Positions 40,375 to 55,400 of a DNA stretch of 64,000 bases are shown piece after piece. Under the pieces are notes generated by a model. The model had not been told where the DNA came from and did not search any database. It worked only from the letters and a program-made list of their open reading frames with translations. Numbering within the stretch: position 1 is the stretch's first letter; every line of letters starts with the position of its first letter. The stretch lies in contig NC_088339.1 in assembly GCF_036884655.1 (NCBI RefSeq), forward strand, positions 29,597,001 through 29,661,000, in the 5' to 3' direction. A program made the position numbers and the translations under genes. This DNA comes from Musa acuminata AAA Group. Its lineage: Eukaryota > Streptophyta > Magnoliopsida > Zingiberales > Musaceae.

Positions 40375-41452
40375 CTTGCTTCGATTGAACGCACCGAATC
40401 GCACCCAAATCGAGCGATCCCCAGATGGCTCCCTTCAAGCCCGCCTCACTCTCGGTTCTGATCGGATTCATATTCGTAGAAAGTAACCTTCACTGGAACA
40501 AATTTACGGGAAAGCCACCGACGCTTCGGTGGCTGTAATCACTTCCTAGCGTGTGAGAATGGTGGCATGAACGTACTTATGTTCGTTTACATACCATCAT
40601 GTCGTAAGCATGACAGAATATTCGAATAAAATGAGTAAAAAAATAAAATAACAAAATGAAAAGAGATCGTATGCAGGCCCGGCCCAGCCCAGACCACTAT
40701 TTTTTTTATTATTTATATTGGGTAAATTAAATGTAAGAAAATAAAAAAAAACATAAACAATTCTATTTAAGTGAACATATGCTAATTAACATGGTTAAAA
40801 TTCGAGGGTAAGCTTCATTGGGCAAAGACTAGCTTTCCTCGCCATGCCATTGAAGTAAAACATGGGTTCACCATTTTATAGAAAAAAAAGCCAGTTGAAA
40901 CATCAGTTTAAAGAGTATCAAAATCACCAACAACACATGCAATTTGGTTCAGCTGAATTCTCACTAGAGCGTGATGGTTCCTCCTTATTTCTTCTTTGAA
41001 TTTTGTAGGCAGTGAGTGACTTTGTTTTATGAGACAAAAGGAGGAATATAGTGGCTGCTGACTGTACTCCTTGCAAGGTGAAGGGTGCAAAACAAGCAAC
41101 GTGCCAAGCACTAAGGTGCTGAGATGGGCAAGCAAAAGCAAATTAGTCAACTTAAAGAGTTCTTATAAAAATGTACATTGGATGTTAAACTCTTTTGTTA
41201 GTGATATTTGAAAACTTGACTCCATTATTTGGGTCACCGAGTTTTTGTACACAATTTAACTAATTACAGTAAACTTACTCAGCTACCTTGTATGTGGAGA
41301 GAGCTGAAGCTTCCACCCTACTGTAATCAGACCTTTATATCCTTCCAATGGAAGGGTATACAAAGTTCTTTAATTTCTTGGAAAAAAAGATTCAGTGTTG
41401 TTGACATTAATACGGTGTAAAATGGCGATTCAATCAACATTACAGACACAGC

Positions 41453-41910
41453 TCAACAAGTAGATTCATCAATTCGACTCTTGTGCAGTTGAAATGCTGG
41501 ATTAACCCATGCTCCACAGCTGCACTGCATCCCTGCCCAGTTGAATGAGCCTAAACGAGCTTTGCAACCTAAGCACCAAAGTTTCTCCTCGACATGGCCG
41601 CCTTCCACTGGGTCACACAGCAACCAGGGATTGCGGGTTAGTTTGATTGCTGCATGACGCCTCTTTTGCAGTCTCACAAGTGATAAAAGTGTTGTTTCTA
41701 GGTACCTGCTTCCATCCACTTCATAGGCTCCACAAATATTGAGGAACATTCAGGTTTCTTATCGGTGTTCGATGGGTCGCTTCGTTTGTTCCATTTGAAA
41801 CAAGATTCTCCTTTACCTTGTTCGTGTGGTACCACGTTCCCTTGTGAGGCAACAATGCGGCGGCATCTTTTGCAGCGGTACAAAGTTTGAGGTTTCTGAT
41901 CAGTTTCCAT
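41453..41910 (-). CDS. DUSP12-like C-terminal zinc-domain protein (inactive dual-specificity phosphatase-like)
   Basis: The CDS is complement(join(41453..41607,41706..41910)), 119 aa. The product begins METDQKPQTLYRCKRCRR and has the cysteine pattern of the zinc-binding C-terminal domain of DUSP12/YVH1 proteins: CKRC, ECSSIFVEPMKWM, CLGCKARLG.FNW.G and CSCGAW..PAFQ. No phosphatase catalytic domain (HCxxGxxR) is present, so it resembles the Arabidopsis protein annotated as probable inactive dual-specificity phosphatase-like (At4g18593), from memory. The intron is GT-AG and the junction falls at EA|VEGGHVEE. An acceptor AG lies three bases before the ATG, so a 5'UTR intron is likely. The function is unknown; YVH1 proteins act in 60S ribosome maturation through this zinc domain, which would be a reasonable hypothesis. 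Confidence 0.88.
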
Positions 41911-41929
41911 TACCTATTTTCCAACCAAC

Positions 41930-43420
41930 ATCATATTAGAGATGACAATTACCTGAGCTGTAGCATATATCAATGAGGTACGTGATAAGGGATACTCACA
42001 CCACAATCTTTGGAGAACACACAAACACACACACACCTCCCTTGTAGACATCTCTGTTCTATAAAGATTTCTACAAGGTACTCCAAAGAGCTCTTTTGAT
42101 GGTCAAGAAATTACATGATCAAGCAACAATAAGACATGCTACCAAAAGCAAAAAGTTAACAGAAAGGAAGAAATGCCAAAACAAACAAGATATGACAGAT
42201 AAAAGTACAAGATAACCATACAGAATCACTTGTCAGTAATCTATATGATCAAGGTTTATAAATGAATTCAAAGTAACTAAGCTATATCGTAACTCTTCTG
42301 AGACTCCACAAATTTTAAGACAACAAACAATAAAGACAATAAAGACCTTGTTGCATTAAGAGTACAAGTTTTGCACCTGCACCAGTTTCTTGCATTGAGG
42401 AACAAACAGAATACTCCAACTGGTAAACTGACACGATGCAGAATGTTTTCCTTTTTCCATGTTCCAGTGAACTACATGCTGTGATTTATTTATTCATTCA
42501 AACTTAATGATCCAGGTATCACAAAAATCGATCATCCAACTAGTACTCTAAAAAGAGGAAAGATTTGTTGGCACTACAAGAAATTGTAATGCAGTCCTTA
42601 CAAAGTGCGCATACCTGCTAATCTGAGAAACGGAGACATGACAAATCGACATATAATCTTACCACCTTAATTTCCTCCTGACAATTCATGAACATTTTTC
42701 CCTAATTATTAGTTTGCATTTTCCCTAGTACAAGTATTTTTATTTTAAGCAAGTTCTCTATACTAATACGATCCGACCAATATTGTTTTGTAAATCGATG
42801 TCTTTCACCCAAGACCCAAGGATTAAATAAAATTTTCTTATCATAGAATAAGTTTTTCTAACAAGTATGATCTGTAAAAATGTCAATGTGAAGAAAATAG
42901 CTGAAAAATGAAAACAGACATTTCACCTACAAATAACTCAAAAATAAATACTCTTAACCCATCACTAACAAAAATCCTCAGGAAGAAATAGAAAAATATT
43001 TAGGGCGATGGTGATCATAATTTTGACAAGTAAGCCTTTGGAGTAAAAGGCTCATAACTTAGTTTTTGCACTAGAGCTTCCCTCAGAAATTTTGTGCTGA
43101 CGACACACTTCATCACCAAATCTATCAAATGTATATGAATTGTGATAATAACCCATAGTAAGAGAGAATTATTGCTCCCGTAAGAGACTATTCAACATAA
43201 TGTTTATTTCTACATATATATTGTCTGGCAATGGAGAAGACTGCAAGTGCAAAAACAAAAAAGAAGTTCAGAATTCAGCTGATAAATCTCAACAGAGATT
43301 ATAATTCCCTAAGCTCAAGCAACTATAAGATGGCCATTTCCATGATGTCGGGTCATGCTTAATTTTGCGGCCACAATCACTATAATCAAAGACGAAGCAG
43401 GTGGCCCAAAGGGAAGTTCA
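41930..43420. other. Probable 5'UTR intron of the DUSP12-like gene; no other gene seen
   Basis: AT-rich, without coding features. A CA-rich run lies near 42022-42040. An acceptor at about 41914 and a donor-like CATTTG|GTACAT on the minus strand near 43590 would make an intron of about 1.7 kb. Confidence 0.45.
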
Positions 43421-43732
43421 TCACCTAAACCCTAAAGCTGAAAATGATCGATTCATTACTGTTCGAATTAGTCCCAACCAAATGCTCATAACAACTAAGG
43501 TCCCGAACACTACTGATCAAAGAACTATCACACTAAAAAAAAAAAAAAAAAGAATATCTGAACGCAGTCGAGAGAGAGAGGACAGATGTACCAAATGCGA
43601 GCTTTCCGCTCCTCCGGATCGGAATTGATGGTTCTAAGGCGGAACCCTCAAGAACAGACCTCGCCCAGCCCAGAAAGTCGCCGTCGACACCCGTAGGGTT
43701 TCGACTTCGAGATAACAAAAGGTCTGAACCCC

Positions 43733-43740
43733 ATTTTATA
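43733..43740 (-). promoter_or_regulatory. TATA box, probably of the DUSP12-like gene
   Basis: The minus strand reads TATAAAAT, followed after about 30 bp by a GC-richer leader that contains AACCCTA and ends in a possible donor near 43590. No ATG-started long frame lies in this leader, which fits a 5'UTR exon. Confidence 0.45.
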
Positions 43741-44050
43741 GTTTCGACCGGTCTGGTTTAGTTAGATCGGTCACGTGACAGCTTCTGACATCCGTGACAT
43801 ATGAACCAACAAATTAATCCAACTACTAAACATTACGAGATCGATGTCAATTCATCTACCACCGATTTTATTCGGCCGGACCGGGTCCGGTTCCGGATCA
43901 AATCCAGACCGGGTCCGGCCCACTAACGTAGGAGCTCCACTTTTGGTGGGGTCCGGAGTAAAAGGACGCAAACGTACTTTTGCCGCGTATAAAAAGACGG
44001 TAACGTTCTGTAAGCTTCCGAATACGTTGTCTCGTCATCCCGATAGGTAG

Positions 44051-44058
44051 TATAAATA
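44051..44058 (+). promoter_or_regulatory. TATA-like box on the plus strand
   Basis: TATAAATA lies in plus orientation, downstream of a GC-rich patch with two CCGGGTCCGG copies (43880-43920). A transcript from here would run towards the 3' end of the TBL gene. The only following frame (from 44264) resembles nothing I know. Confidence 0.3.
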
Positions 44059-44365
44059 CTAACTCTCCCATCTTAGATCATTGCCACATCGGCAAAATCT
44101 CCCTTTTTGTCTTTATTTGATATCGTAATTAATTATCGATCTCTCCTCTTTCCTCGCTATCTAAAAGCCTCATTGTCAGTCTACAGAGTGCTCTGTTTGT
44201 TCTGCTTTGCTTCGTCTCCAGAGTGCTGAATCATAATCTATTGAGCCCTTTTCTTTCGGAGGGATGGATGCATTACAGCTCCTCTCGATCTTGTTATTGG
44301 CAAAGATACAAAGAGGGAAGAAGAAGAATGTATGGTGTATAATTCTCATGTACTACGACAGATGC

Positions 44366-45889
44366 TTAGTGACCACCGTGTATCAAGTACGTATACAAGA
44401 TCTCGTTCCAAGTATCTGGAACACCCGGCAAACACCAGTGGATGCAGTCTGCGTACATCTCTGGATTCAATCTCAGCTCGCCCGTGATGAGCTTTCCTCT
44501 TCGCTCGGTGTACACGGAGGTGTGAGCGTCCTTGCGGAACTCCGATAGCTGCGTGATGTTCAACATCGTCACCTTCACCTTCAACCCTTGCAGAGCTTCT
44601 GCCACTGCTCTCATGACATCTAAGCTGGATCCTGCTCCCCAGAATGGCCGCTGAATCGGGTACGACTCATTGAAGCAGTTCCCGTTGCTCCCGTTCCTCC
44701 ACTCCCAGCTCCTGCAAGAGCTGCCATCAGCAGTTCCTGCAACAAGAACGGAGAAGGGTTGTGCAGGCTTACCAAAGATGGGTTGGTGATAAGCTCATGA
44801 AGTAGGCCTTCTGTGTGTCGGGATTCATAGCGGAGTCGATCCATTTTGCCCAGGTCCTCAGCATCAGTTCATATGCGGCGGCGACATCGTACTCGCGGAC
44901 GTCATGGGAGCCATTTCTGCCAAGGAGGAGGAGAAATCAGACGAAGCCGATCGCGTTTGTACTGATCACCGTGGAAGACGAGAAGCTACCGACGTTGCGT
45001 TGATGAGAGGCTGATACATCCACCAAACGTAGCTCTCGAACACCAACACGTCGACCGCCGCCCAGTGCTGGCTGTGTTCCGTGATGGAGTCCAGCTTCAC
45101 CTGCCTTCTCTGAACTGTGTGCTTCGTGGCGTGATCAGAGTTCGATTCCACTAGAAACGGAGCCCAGTAGAACTCGATCGATGCATTGAACTCCTGCCCA
45201 CCAGCGTAAACATGAAGAACAAGCAATCACGGTAGCGATCGACATGGACTAGCTTGTACCTCCGCCACAAAAACCTTCCTTGGGGGATCCTTGTGGATGA
45301 ACCGTTTGCCGTCGGGGACTGCAGGTTGGAGGAGGCACACCATGGACTCCCACTGCGTCCTCTGTATCGAGTCGCCGACGAACATGAGTCTCTTGTTCCT
45401 CAGCCTCTCCAGCAACTTCAAAGCATCGAACCTTGCAATGGCGCATGGGGATGCGATGAGATCTATGGAACGAAGTTTAGCAGACTATGAGGGCGGGAGC
45501 GGGTCAAACCTTGGCAGATCACATGCGTCCGGTTTCCACCGCCACTTCTGGTAGAGGGAGTCCGGGCGCCCGTTCCTCCCACAGGTCACTTGCCTGGTCA
45601 AGTAGGGGCAGCTCTCCTCGGTGTAGAGAGGGCGAGAGTTGTGCTCATCCAACACCCACCTCCCTTGGAAGAGATTGCATCCTTGTTCGAGTACGTCAGC
45701 AGGGTCTCCATGAGTTGTCGAGAAATAGATTTTAGTCAGGAAAGAAAACTCTACGATCGTTCGCAGTGTGCCGACGACCAGAATCGACGCCGAGACGAAG
45801 AGGAAGAGAGCTAAGAGAGATTGGTTGGAATGTGGCAGCCACATTTTGGAGGGTGAGAAATATGGAGGAGGAGGAGGAGGAGAAGTCAT
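44366..45889 (-). CDS. Trichome birefringence-like (TBL) protein, DUF231 polysaccharide O-acetyltransferase family
   Basis: The CDS is complement(join(44366..44711,44773..44916,44994..45193,45260..45431,45510..45889)), 413 aa. TBL proteins are Golgi type II membrane enzymes that O-acetylate wall polymers such as xylan. A short Pro-rich tail and one membrane helix (about 25-45) are followed by the PMR5N cysteine region (GCNLFQGRWVLDE, YQKWRWKPDACDLPRFD). The GDS esterase motif is at 146-148 (FVGDSIQRTQWESM). The C-terminal DxxH motif is DCIHWCLPG (D387, H390). Family length is usually 400-450. The start could also be ATG 45961, which adds 24 residues. The donor after exon 3 (AC|GTCGGT) is weak but keeps frame. 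The last acceptor was chosen because it gives W-S-W-E-W in frame; an acceptor 35 bases upstream would bring a stop. It is divergent from the GLR gene. Substrate not known. Confidence 0.92.
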
Positions 45890-45996
45890 CTTTGCTTCCC
45901 CTTTTCCTTTGTTGGTTCTGTCATCGGATGATGCCTTGCACTTGAAGTGTCCAACAAACATGAATCCAACCACCACAAGAGTAAGCTGAAAGACAT
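45886..45996 (-). other. Upstream ORF overlapping the TBL start
   Basis: An ATG at 45996 opens a 36-codon frame beginning MSFSLLLWWLDSCLL. Its stop overlaps the ATG at 45889 as ATGA. If it lies within the mRNA leader it could lower translation of TBL or couple re-initiation to it. The transcription start is not known. Confidence 0.4.
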
Positions 45997-46249
45997 GGTT
46001 CTTGTTGCTTGTGGAGATGGAAATCCAAGAGAAGGATCGCTCCTGTTGGGGTCAACAACTTTAAGTCGCGGCATGCGTTTCCACTCCAAAAACTTCGCTG
46101 CCACAGTCGCTGATCACACTGATTCCAAGTCAAACGTAAGTCAACCCTGTAAAGTCAAAGTCGGCGAAGTGAATTTCTGAGTGATTTCTTGGTCCAAGAT
46201 TTGGAATTCGCCAGCCTGGAACTGTTTCTTGAATATGCAGAGTTTGTAG

Positions 46250-46273
46250 ATGTTTGATGCGTAGAAGATGTAG
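46250..46273 (+). promoter_or_regulatory. Two tiny upstream ORFs before the GLR start, one a bare AUGUAG
   Basis: ATG TTT GAT GCG TAG lies at 46250-46264, and ATG TAG (start followed at once by stop) lies at 46268-46273. The GLR ATG follows at 46283. Start-stop elements of this kind can stall ribosomes, as known for the boron-regulated NIP5;1 leader, where the element is AUGUAA. Relevance depends on where transcription begins. Confidence 0.4.
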
Positions 46274-46282
46274 TAGAACAAC

Positions 46283-49474
<3,192 letters not shown>

Positions 49475-49479
49475 GGATG

Positions 49480-52461
49480 AAGGCAACTCTGCAGGACTCC
49501 ATGTACCCAATGACACTGATGACAACTGCAGACAATGATGTATCAATATGAAAAAAGTGAGGTTCAAAAGAAATTATAGTGATATAAACAAAATTTGTAC
49601 CTTAAAGAGATAAACTATCTGTTACTAGAACTAGCATATAAAGTTGTCGTATCCTTACCAACAAGAGGTGATTGAAGAAGATATTGTTAAATCAGTCGAA
49701 ATGAAGGACATCAAAGGTGTCTTCTTTCTACATGCACCCACTGCGATGGGAAAAACCCAAAGAAGTTGGTAGATTGCAAAGTCTAAAGTTAGATACATAT
49801 TCAAGGTTATCAAGAAAGATAAAATGAAAATAAAGCTTTGCAAGATAAATATAACTACCAAGAAAAAGAAATAAGAAATTACATTTAAAGAACACATATT
49901 ATTTATAAGAAAAAAATTGTCTTTGATAACCTAACATAACACCATAACCATATCAGGACTCAGATAACAGATAAGCTCAAAAGTTGAATCCAGAGACTCC
50001 CTACAACATCAACTAAAAATAATGAAGAAAATATTAAAAAATTACTAGAAGAATAGACAACCCCTACCAGGCAACCACTAGAACTTTGGTGAGGAAGCCT
50101 GATCACCCTTTTCCTTTCTAACTTGACCAGGACTGAATAAAGAAAACTTTAGTCGTTTCATAACAACGTCATGTATACACTAGCTGACAACTCTCTTGTC
50201 CTCTAAATTAAACAAAGCTGTCTTGTTAACACAATCAAATGATTTTTGTATCGGACATCAACTCTCACGATCTCATTTTTCAGGTTATATTAATATTTCC
50301 ATCACAAGTGGAGAATTTCTCCACTGAATAGAAGATTGGTCAGAATGCATCATTCAGGCCTAACAGTACAATAGAAAAATTCACAGAACCTTTAAGATAA
50401 GCAACTCACCAAGCTTTCACTTCCCAACACTGATACCTTATCAGTGCCTCATTCACAGTCTTAATACTAAATTTGCATTTGCTGTATCTTCTCATCTACA
50501 TAAGCAACAATAAGATTGACAATACGATCATCTTATATTTTGAGACAATAAGCTGAATAATTTTCAGAGCCCTTTTTCTATAGTAGCATTAGCACATAGT
50601 TAGATCGTAATCAAAGGCATGTCCTCATGTGCAGGCATCTATCTTATCGCCCTCTCACATATTTTTATGGCATATTGCTTCCAATGGACATCTGCAAAAA
50701 TATCATAGACTCGGTATGTAGATTCTTGATGAAAGTATCAAGTGCTCTTTTAAGGGGATTCATCATTTGGGGAGAAGTAGACTACTCAAAAATCTAATGC
50801 CCATGATAGGTAATATGAGCACATGTCTTGCATTTAAGAGACAACAATCAAACAAGAACAAATGTCACACAAAGATTGATTCGACAATAACAAAAAAGAA
50901 GAGTTTAACTGACTATGGAACAGCTAAAGTAGTCCCTCTAGAAAGAACCTTCATAACGAGACTGCCTGGCCAAGAATCATAACGTTGAAGTAGCGCATGT
51001 TTCTTCTCATGGAGATGCATTGATCCCAAGTGCTGCAACAAAAGAAACCAAGATGAAGTCAACAAGGAGGAAAAAAACCATGACACTCCAAATAGACAAT
51101 GTATCAACAACATGTCGTGTTTTGAATCCCAAATAACATCAATGGCTGACTACGTAGAACAATCCGCCCATAACACTATCGCATAGGAATCGACGAAAAC
51201 GAGGAGAACCACCTGGTTCGCTGACGTTTCCCGTTCGAACGAAGCGTCAAGAAAGAAAGAAAAGGAAAATAAATCAGATCTTCGATCGAAATCCCGTGGA
51301 AGAAGGGGACCAGAACCCTATTTTAGGAAGACGGAATCTCGGGGGATGAAGGAGACCGGAAGAAGCATCAAGAAAGGAAGAGAGAAAAGGAAAAGAAATT
51401 AGATCTTCGTTCGAAATCTCGGGGGAAGAAGGGGACCAGAACATATATCAGGGAAACGAGAAGAAGCACCCCCGGAGGAAGATTGCTGGTCGTCATGCCC
51501 GATCGAGATTAGGGCTTTGCGTCGTTTCTTGGAGTCGGAGACGAAGAAGAAAGAAGGGTCGGACAACGACGACGAGAACGGAGAGAGCTCAGACGATAAT
51601 ATATAGGCATAAAAATATACAAAATAAAATTCAAAATATAAATATTCTTGTAATTAATCTTCATTGAGTTACTATAAGATTGCTATAAACATTCATATCT
51701 TAATCGATATTAATACACCTTAAAATTTTCTTATAGTGATAAGAATTTACAAAATTATTAAAATATTCTTTAAACAATTATAATTATCTCATATGTAATC
51801 ATCTTTGAGTTGAGTTTTCAGCATAAGCACAGGATCTGAATATTTCTAAGAATATATATATATATATGAACTTTTACAAGAATATTATTAGGTAGAACGT
51901 CATTTTTAGCTATCAACAAAAGATTCATTAATAACTATGACGACACGTGAAAGTAAGAACTTTGAGTAGAGCAGGATACATTATGACTTACACTGAGGGC
52001 AGGATACCTTCATTTTCCTTCTTTTGTGAGTCTAATGTAGAGGAAGATTCCAATGGATAGAGATTTATATGTCAAAGAATTTGTGCATCAAAACACTTGT
52101 ATGGTTAATTAGCTTGATGATTCTACAACATCTAAGAGAGAGCAACCACCCTTAGCATCAGATTTGCCAGTGTTCCTCTGCAAACAAAAAAAAGCTTTTG
52201 TTTCCTTTCAGTAAACAAAGATTGGTTTCTATCATTGCGTTCTTATTTGATTGAACAATGTAGGCAAATATCTACAGTACATTGTGAGTTACAGATGCAG
52301 CACCATGATCTGAATATTAAAATGCTTAGAGAGAGAGAGAGAGAGCAACACAGCCCTGGGTACTATATTTACACCGGAAGAATTGCTGATTTACACACAC
52401 ATTTTGTAAATTATTCAGCATGCTAACAGCTGAACTAAAAAGCATTTTATCCACACTTAAA
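49480..52461. other. Intergenic region, no recognised gene
   Basis: I find no domain. A purine-rich stretch at about 51240-51600 contains two diverged copies of a block of about 70 bp (about 51248-51318 and 51369-51443) sharing GAAGAAGGGGACCAGAAC. It could be a leader exon of a minus-strand transcript. A GA run lies at about 52328-52345. Confidence 0.4.
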
Positions 52462-52484
52462 TCAGGTTGGAATGTTCGGTCGGT

Positions 52485-55400
52485 TTAGTTGTCTGTCATC
52501 GGCATCCTCATTCGTGCCCGGCTGCTTGATGAGATAAAAAAATATATGAACAAATTAATGAGTGAAACATATGTAAAAGAGAAATAAAAAATGAGTTGGA
52601 CCTGGTGAATTGTGCTTGCCTTCTCCGAGACTGCAAAACATTGGCAGTGTTACATTGATGTAGCCTGTGGTTGAAGACTTATCTTTGACATCGAAGTACA
52701 TCTCAGATTATATGACTGCATATAGCAACAGAACAGCATCATGAACAATGTCTTTATTAGCAGAATTAGAGTTCCTGTGATTCGAGAACATGCACCCTGG
52801 ATTAATCATGGATTTTTAACACGATTATAGGACTTTATGCTTGGATGCAGTATTGATCACACGGATTCTTGTAATTTGTAAAAGCCCATCATTAGTTTTG
52901 TGGATATAAGAAATCAATCTTTCACATAGATTTGCAATAGAAATTAACCTAGAAGTGGCAATATAGCTAACTTCATGAGATTCAGTTTGAAACTTAGGCC
53001 CCAATTGTGCAGATGATGCTAGCTAATTTGCATATCATGGATAATGCAAGGCATTTTTGTTACAAAGAAGAAATGTTGAATGAAATATTTTGTCAATAGC
53101 AAGTCCAATTTAACTACCAATATCACTCATGAAGCTGAAGGCTTTCTAAATCGTGATTCAGACCAACCTTGTTCCTGATTTGACGAAGCAATTCTCCCCA
53201 TAAGTCGACTTCTTTGTTACTGGCACCTTCTCTCAGATTTTTCTGCTTATTTGGCTTCTGCTGATCTTGCTGCAGATATAATTTACAAATAATGAGGAAA
53301 CAGCAGGTATAGCATATATCAAAATATAACCAACTGCGATATGTGAAAGCAGTGCAAATGTTAAATATGTCATTACTGTTTTGTTAGAGTATGGCATCAT
53401 CAGGTCAGAATCACATGGTTGTCTTGGTGCACTCTGATCTTGTTGATGAGGAGAAAAAGATGGAGGAGCTTGTAGACCATTTGGATAATTGGTGTTGTTG
53501 GGGAAGTTAGCAGCCTCAACTACTCCTGAAGAAATTGATGGCTTTGATATCCTCCACTTCATTGGAGGAAGTGGTGGAGGTGGTGGCAGATGGCCATTTG
53601 TTTTCATCTGAACACTTGCTGGTTCATCTGATGAAGAATCATGCCTTCTTTGTTGATTCCCTAAGGATATAGCAGAACCTTGAACAGGAAGCTTCAAAGT
53701 TGCTACATCTTGAAATGTACCTTCAGTGTTCCCAACACCATAATGACCCAATCCACTTTCCATATCCATCATGGATTGGTTCACTTTCTCTAATTTCATA
53801 TAGCCAGAAAAAGAGGCATTCAACATTGAAATTCTAGGTGAGACATCACATAACTCATGGTCTTCACATTCACTTCTCTCATCTTTATCCCACAGCTCAG
53901 AATTAGTGTCTGCGAGAGGGCTAAAGAGATCCTCTGAGGAATAAGGACATGATATACAAAATGTATCGTCATCTGACTCTGAACCATTATCTGGTGATGA
54001 ATCAACTGGGCCCTGAATCAATTGAAATGCTGGAAAGATGGAGTCCTCACTGGTCTCGGGGAGACTGCCATTGAGAACTTTAAGTTTCATTTTGGAGGTT
54101 TCCAGGCCATTCATAGGCTGAAAAGAGATTTTCATATGTTCAAGCGGTGGAGAAGACTGTTCCGGTAAATATGAAGTTGAAGAGGTTGACCTTTCCAAAG
54201 ACTCACCATCAAACTGCTTTTTGATGCCCTTTCCAAAGAATGCCAGAGAAGCTGCTTCACTTGGTGCTTTCATGCGGTTATTTAGGCGTGAAATATCCTC
54301 TGATTTCCTTTTATCGCCAGAAGGTACAGAACCATCAGTATTGGCAATTGATCCTTTTGTTTCAAGTGAGTTCGCAAGAAACCTTTGTCCAGGTTCAGAA
54401 AAACCTGATGAGATACCCTTTGTACTTTGGTTATATGCATGATACTGTGACTTAGTATTATAGACAACAGACAAAGGAACACCATCTACAACAGCACTGT
54501 TTTTGGTTGTAACAGGTCTGTTGGAGCTTACATTGGTGACAATTGAGTGATTTTCTCGACCCATATCACATACTCCTAATGAAAGGGATCGTGCAGGGAC
54601 TTGTGACTTCTGCTTGACAACCTTGTCATATTGTTGATTCCTATGGCAAGATGAAGGATATTTGGAGGAATCATTCAATTGAACTAAATCATTAGTTCTG
54701 GCTGGAAACCGATTAACACTTGAATTGCTCTGGACCAAGGACCTTGAAACAGGAGATTCTCCATCAATTTTCTGTGCAGATTTGGAAGCTCTTGATATAG
54801 ATTCACTGAATGAAAATATTGCATCTGATGTGGTCGATGATCCATTAATGCGCTTCGAAGTCTTCAAAATGTTATTTGGTAAATTAGATGAGCAATTCCT
54901 AGAACCAGATGTAACATCTACACTAGAATTATTCATCACCCCAAGAAACAAAGGTTTTGAAGCCCCAACTCCAAAAAGACCACCATTTGCCCAAAGTTGG
55001 ATGGAAGGTGCACAAGCTACAGATGTCTTGGGTCTACTTTTGTCTGCCATCATAATTTGTGAATCAGCAATGTCTGACTCAGGTAAGTGACTGTTTCTGT
55101 TGCCTTGATCAAATTTCCCTTCTGAATTATCATGAATATTATTTCCAAAGGAATACTCATGATTTGGAGAAGAGTCAACAGTTTCTTGAGGAGGCGGCAT
55201 ATGACCTGAGCTGCCTGAAGGCTTTAATACCATAAACATTGAAGATGAATCTTGCTTCAAAGAACTTTGTGATGCATTAGGAAGTTTGACAATAGAAGGG
55301 TTTGGTGCAGCTCTGTCCTGTTTCCTTATATTTCCGGGTTGCATTTCTCGAGAACTGAAGTCACATGGTGGATTCACTTCCCATTTTGTTTGGCACTCAA

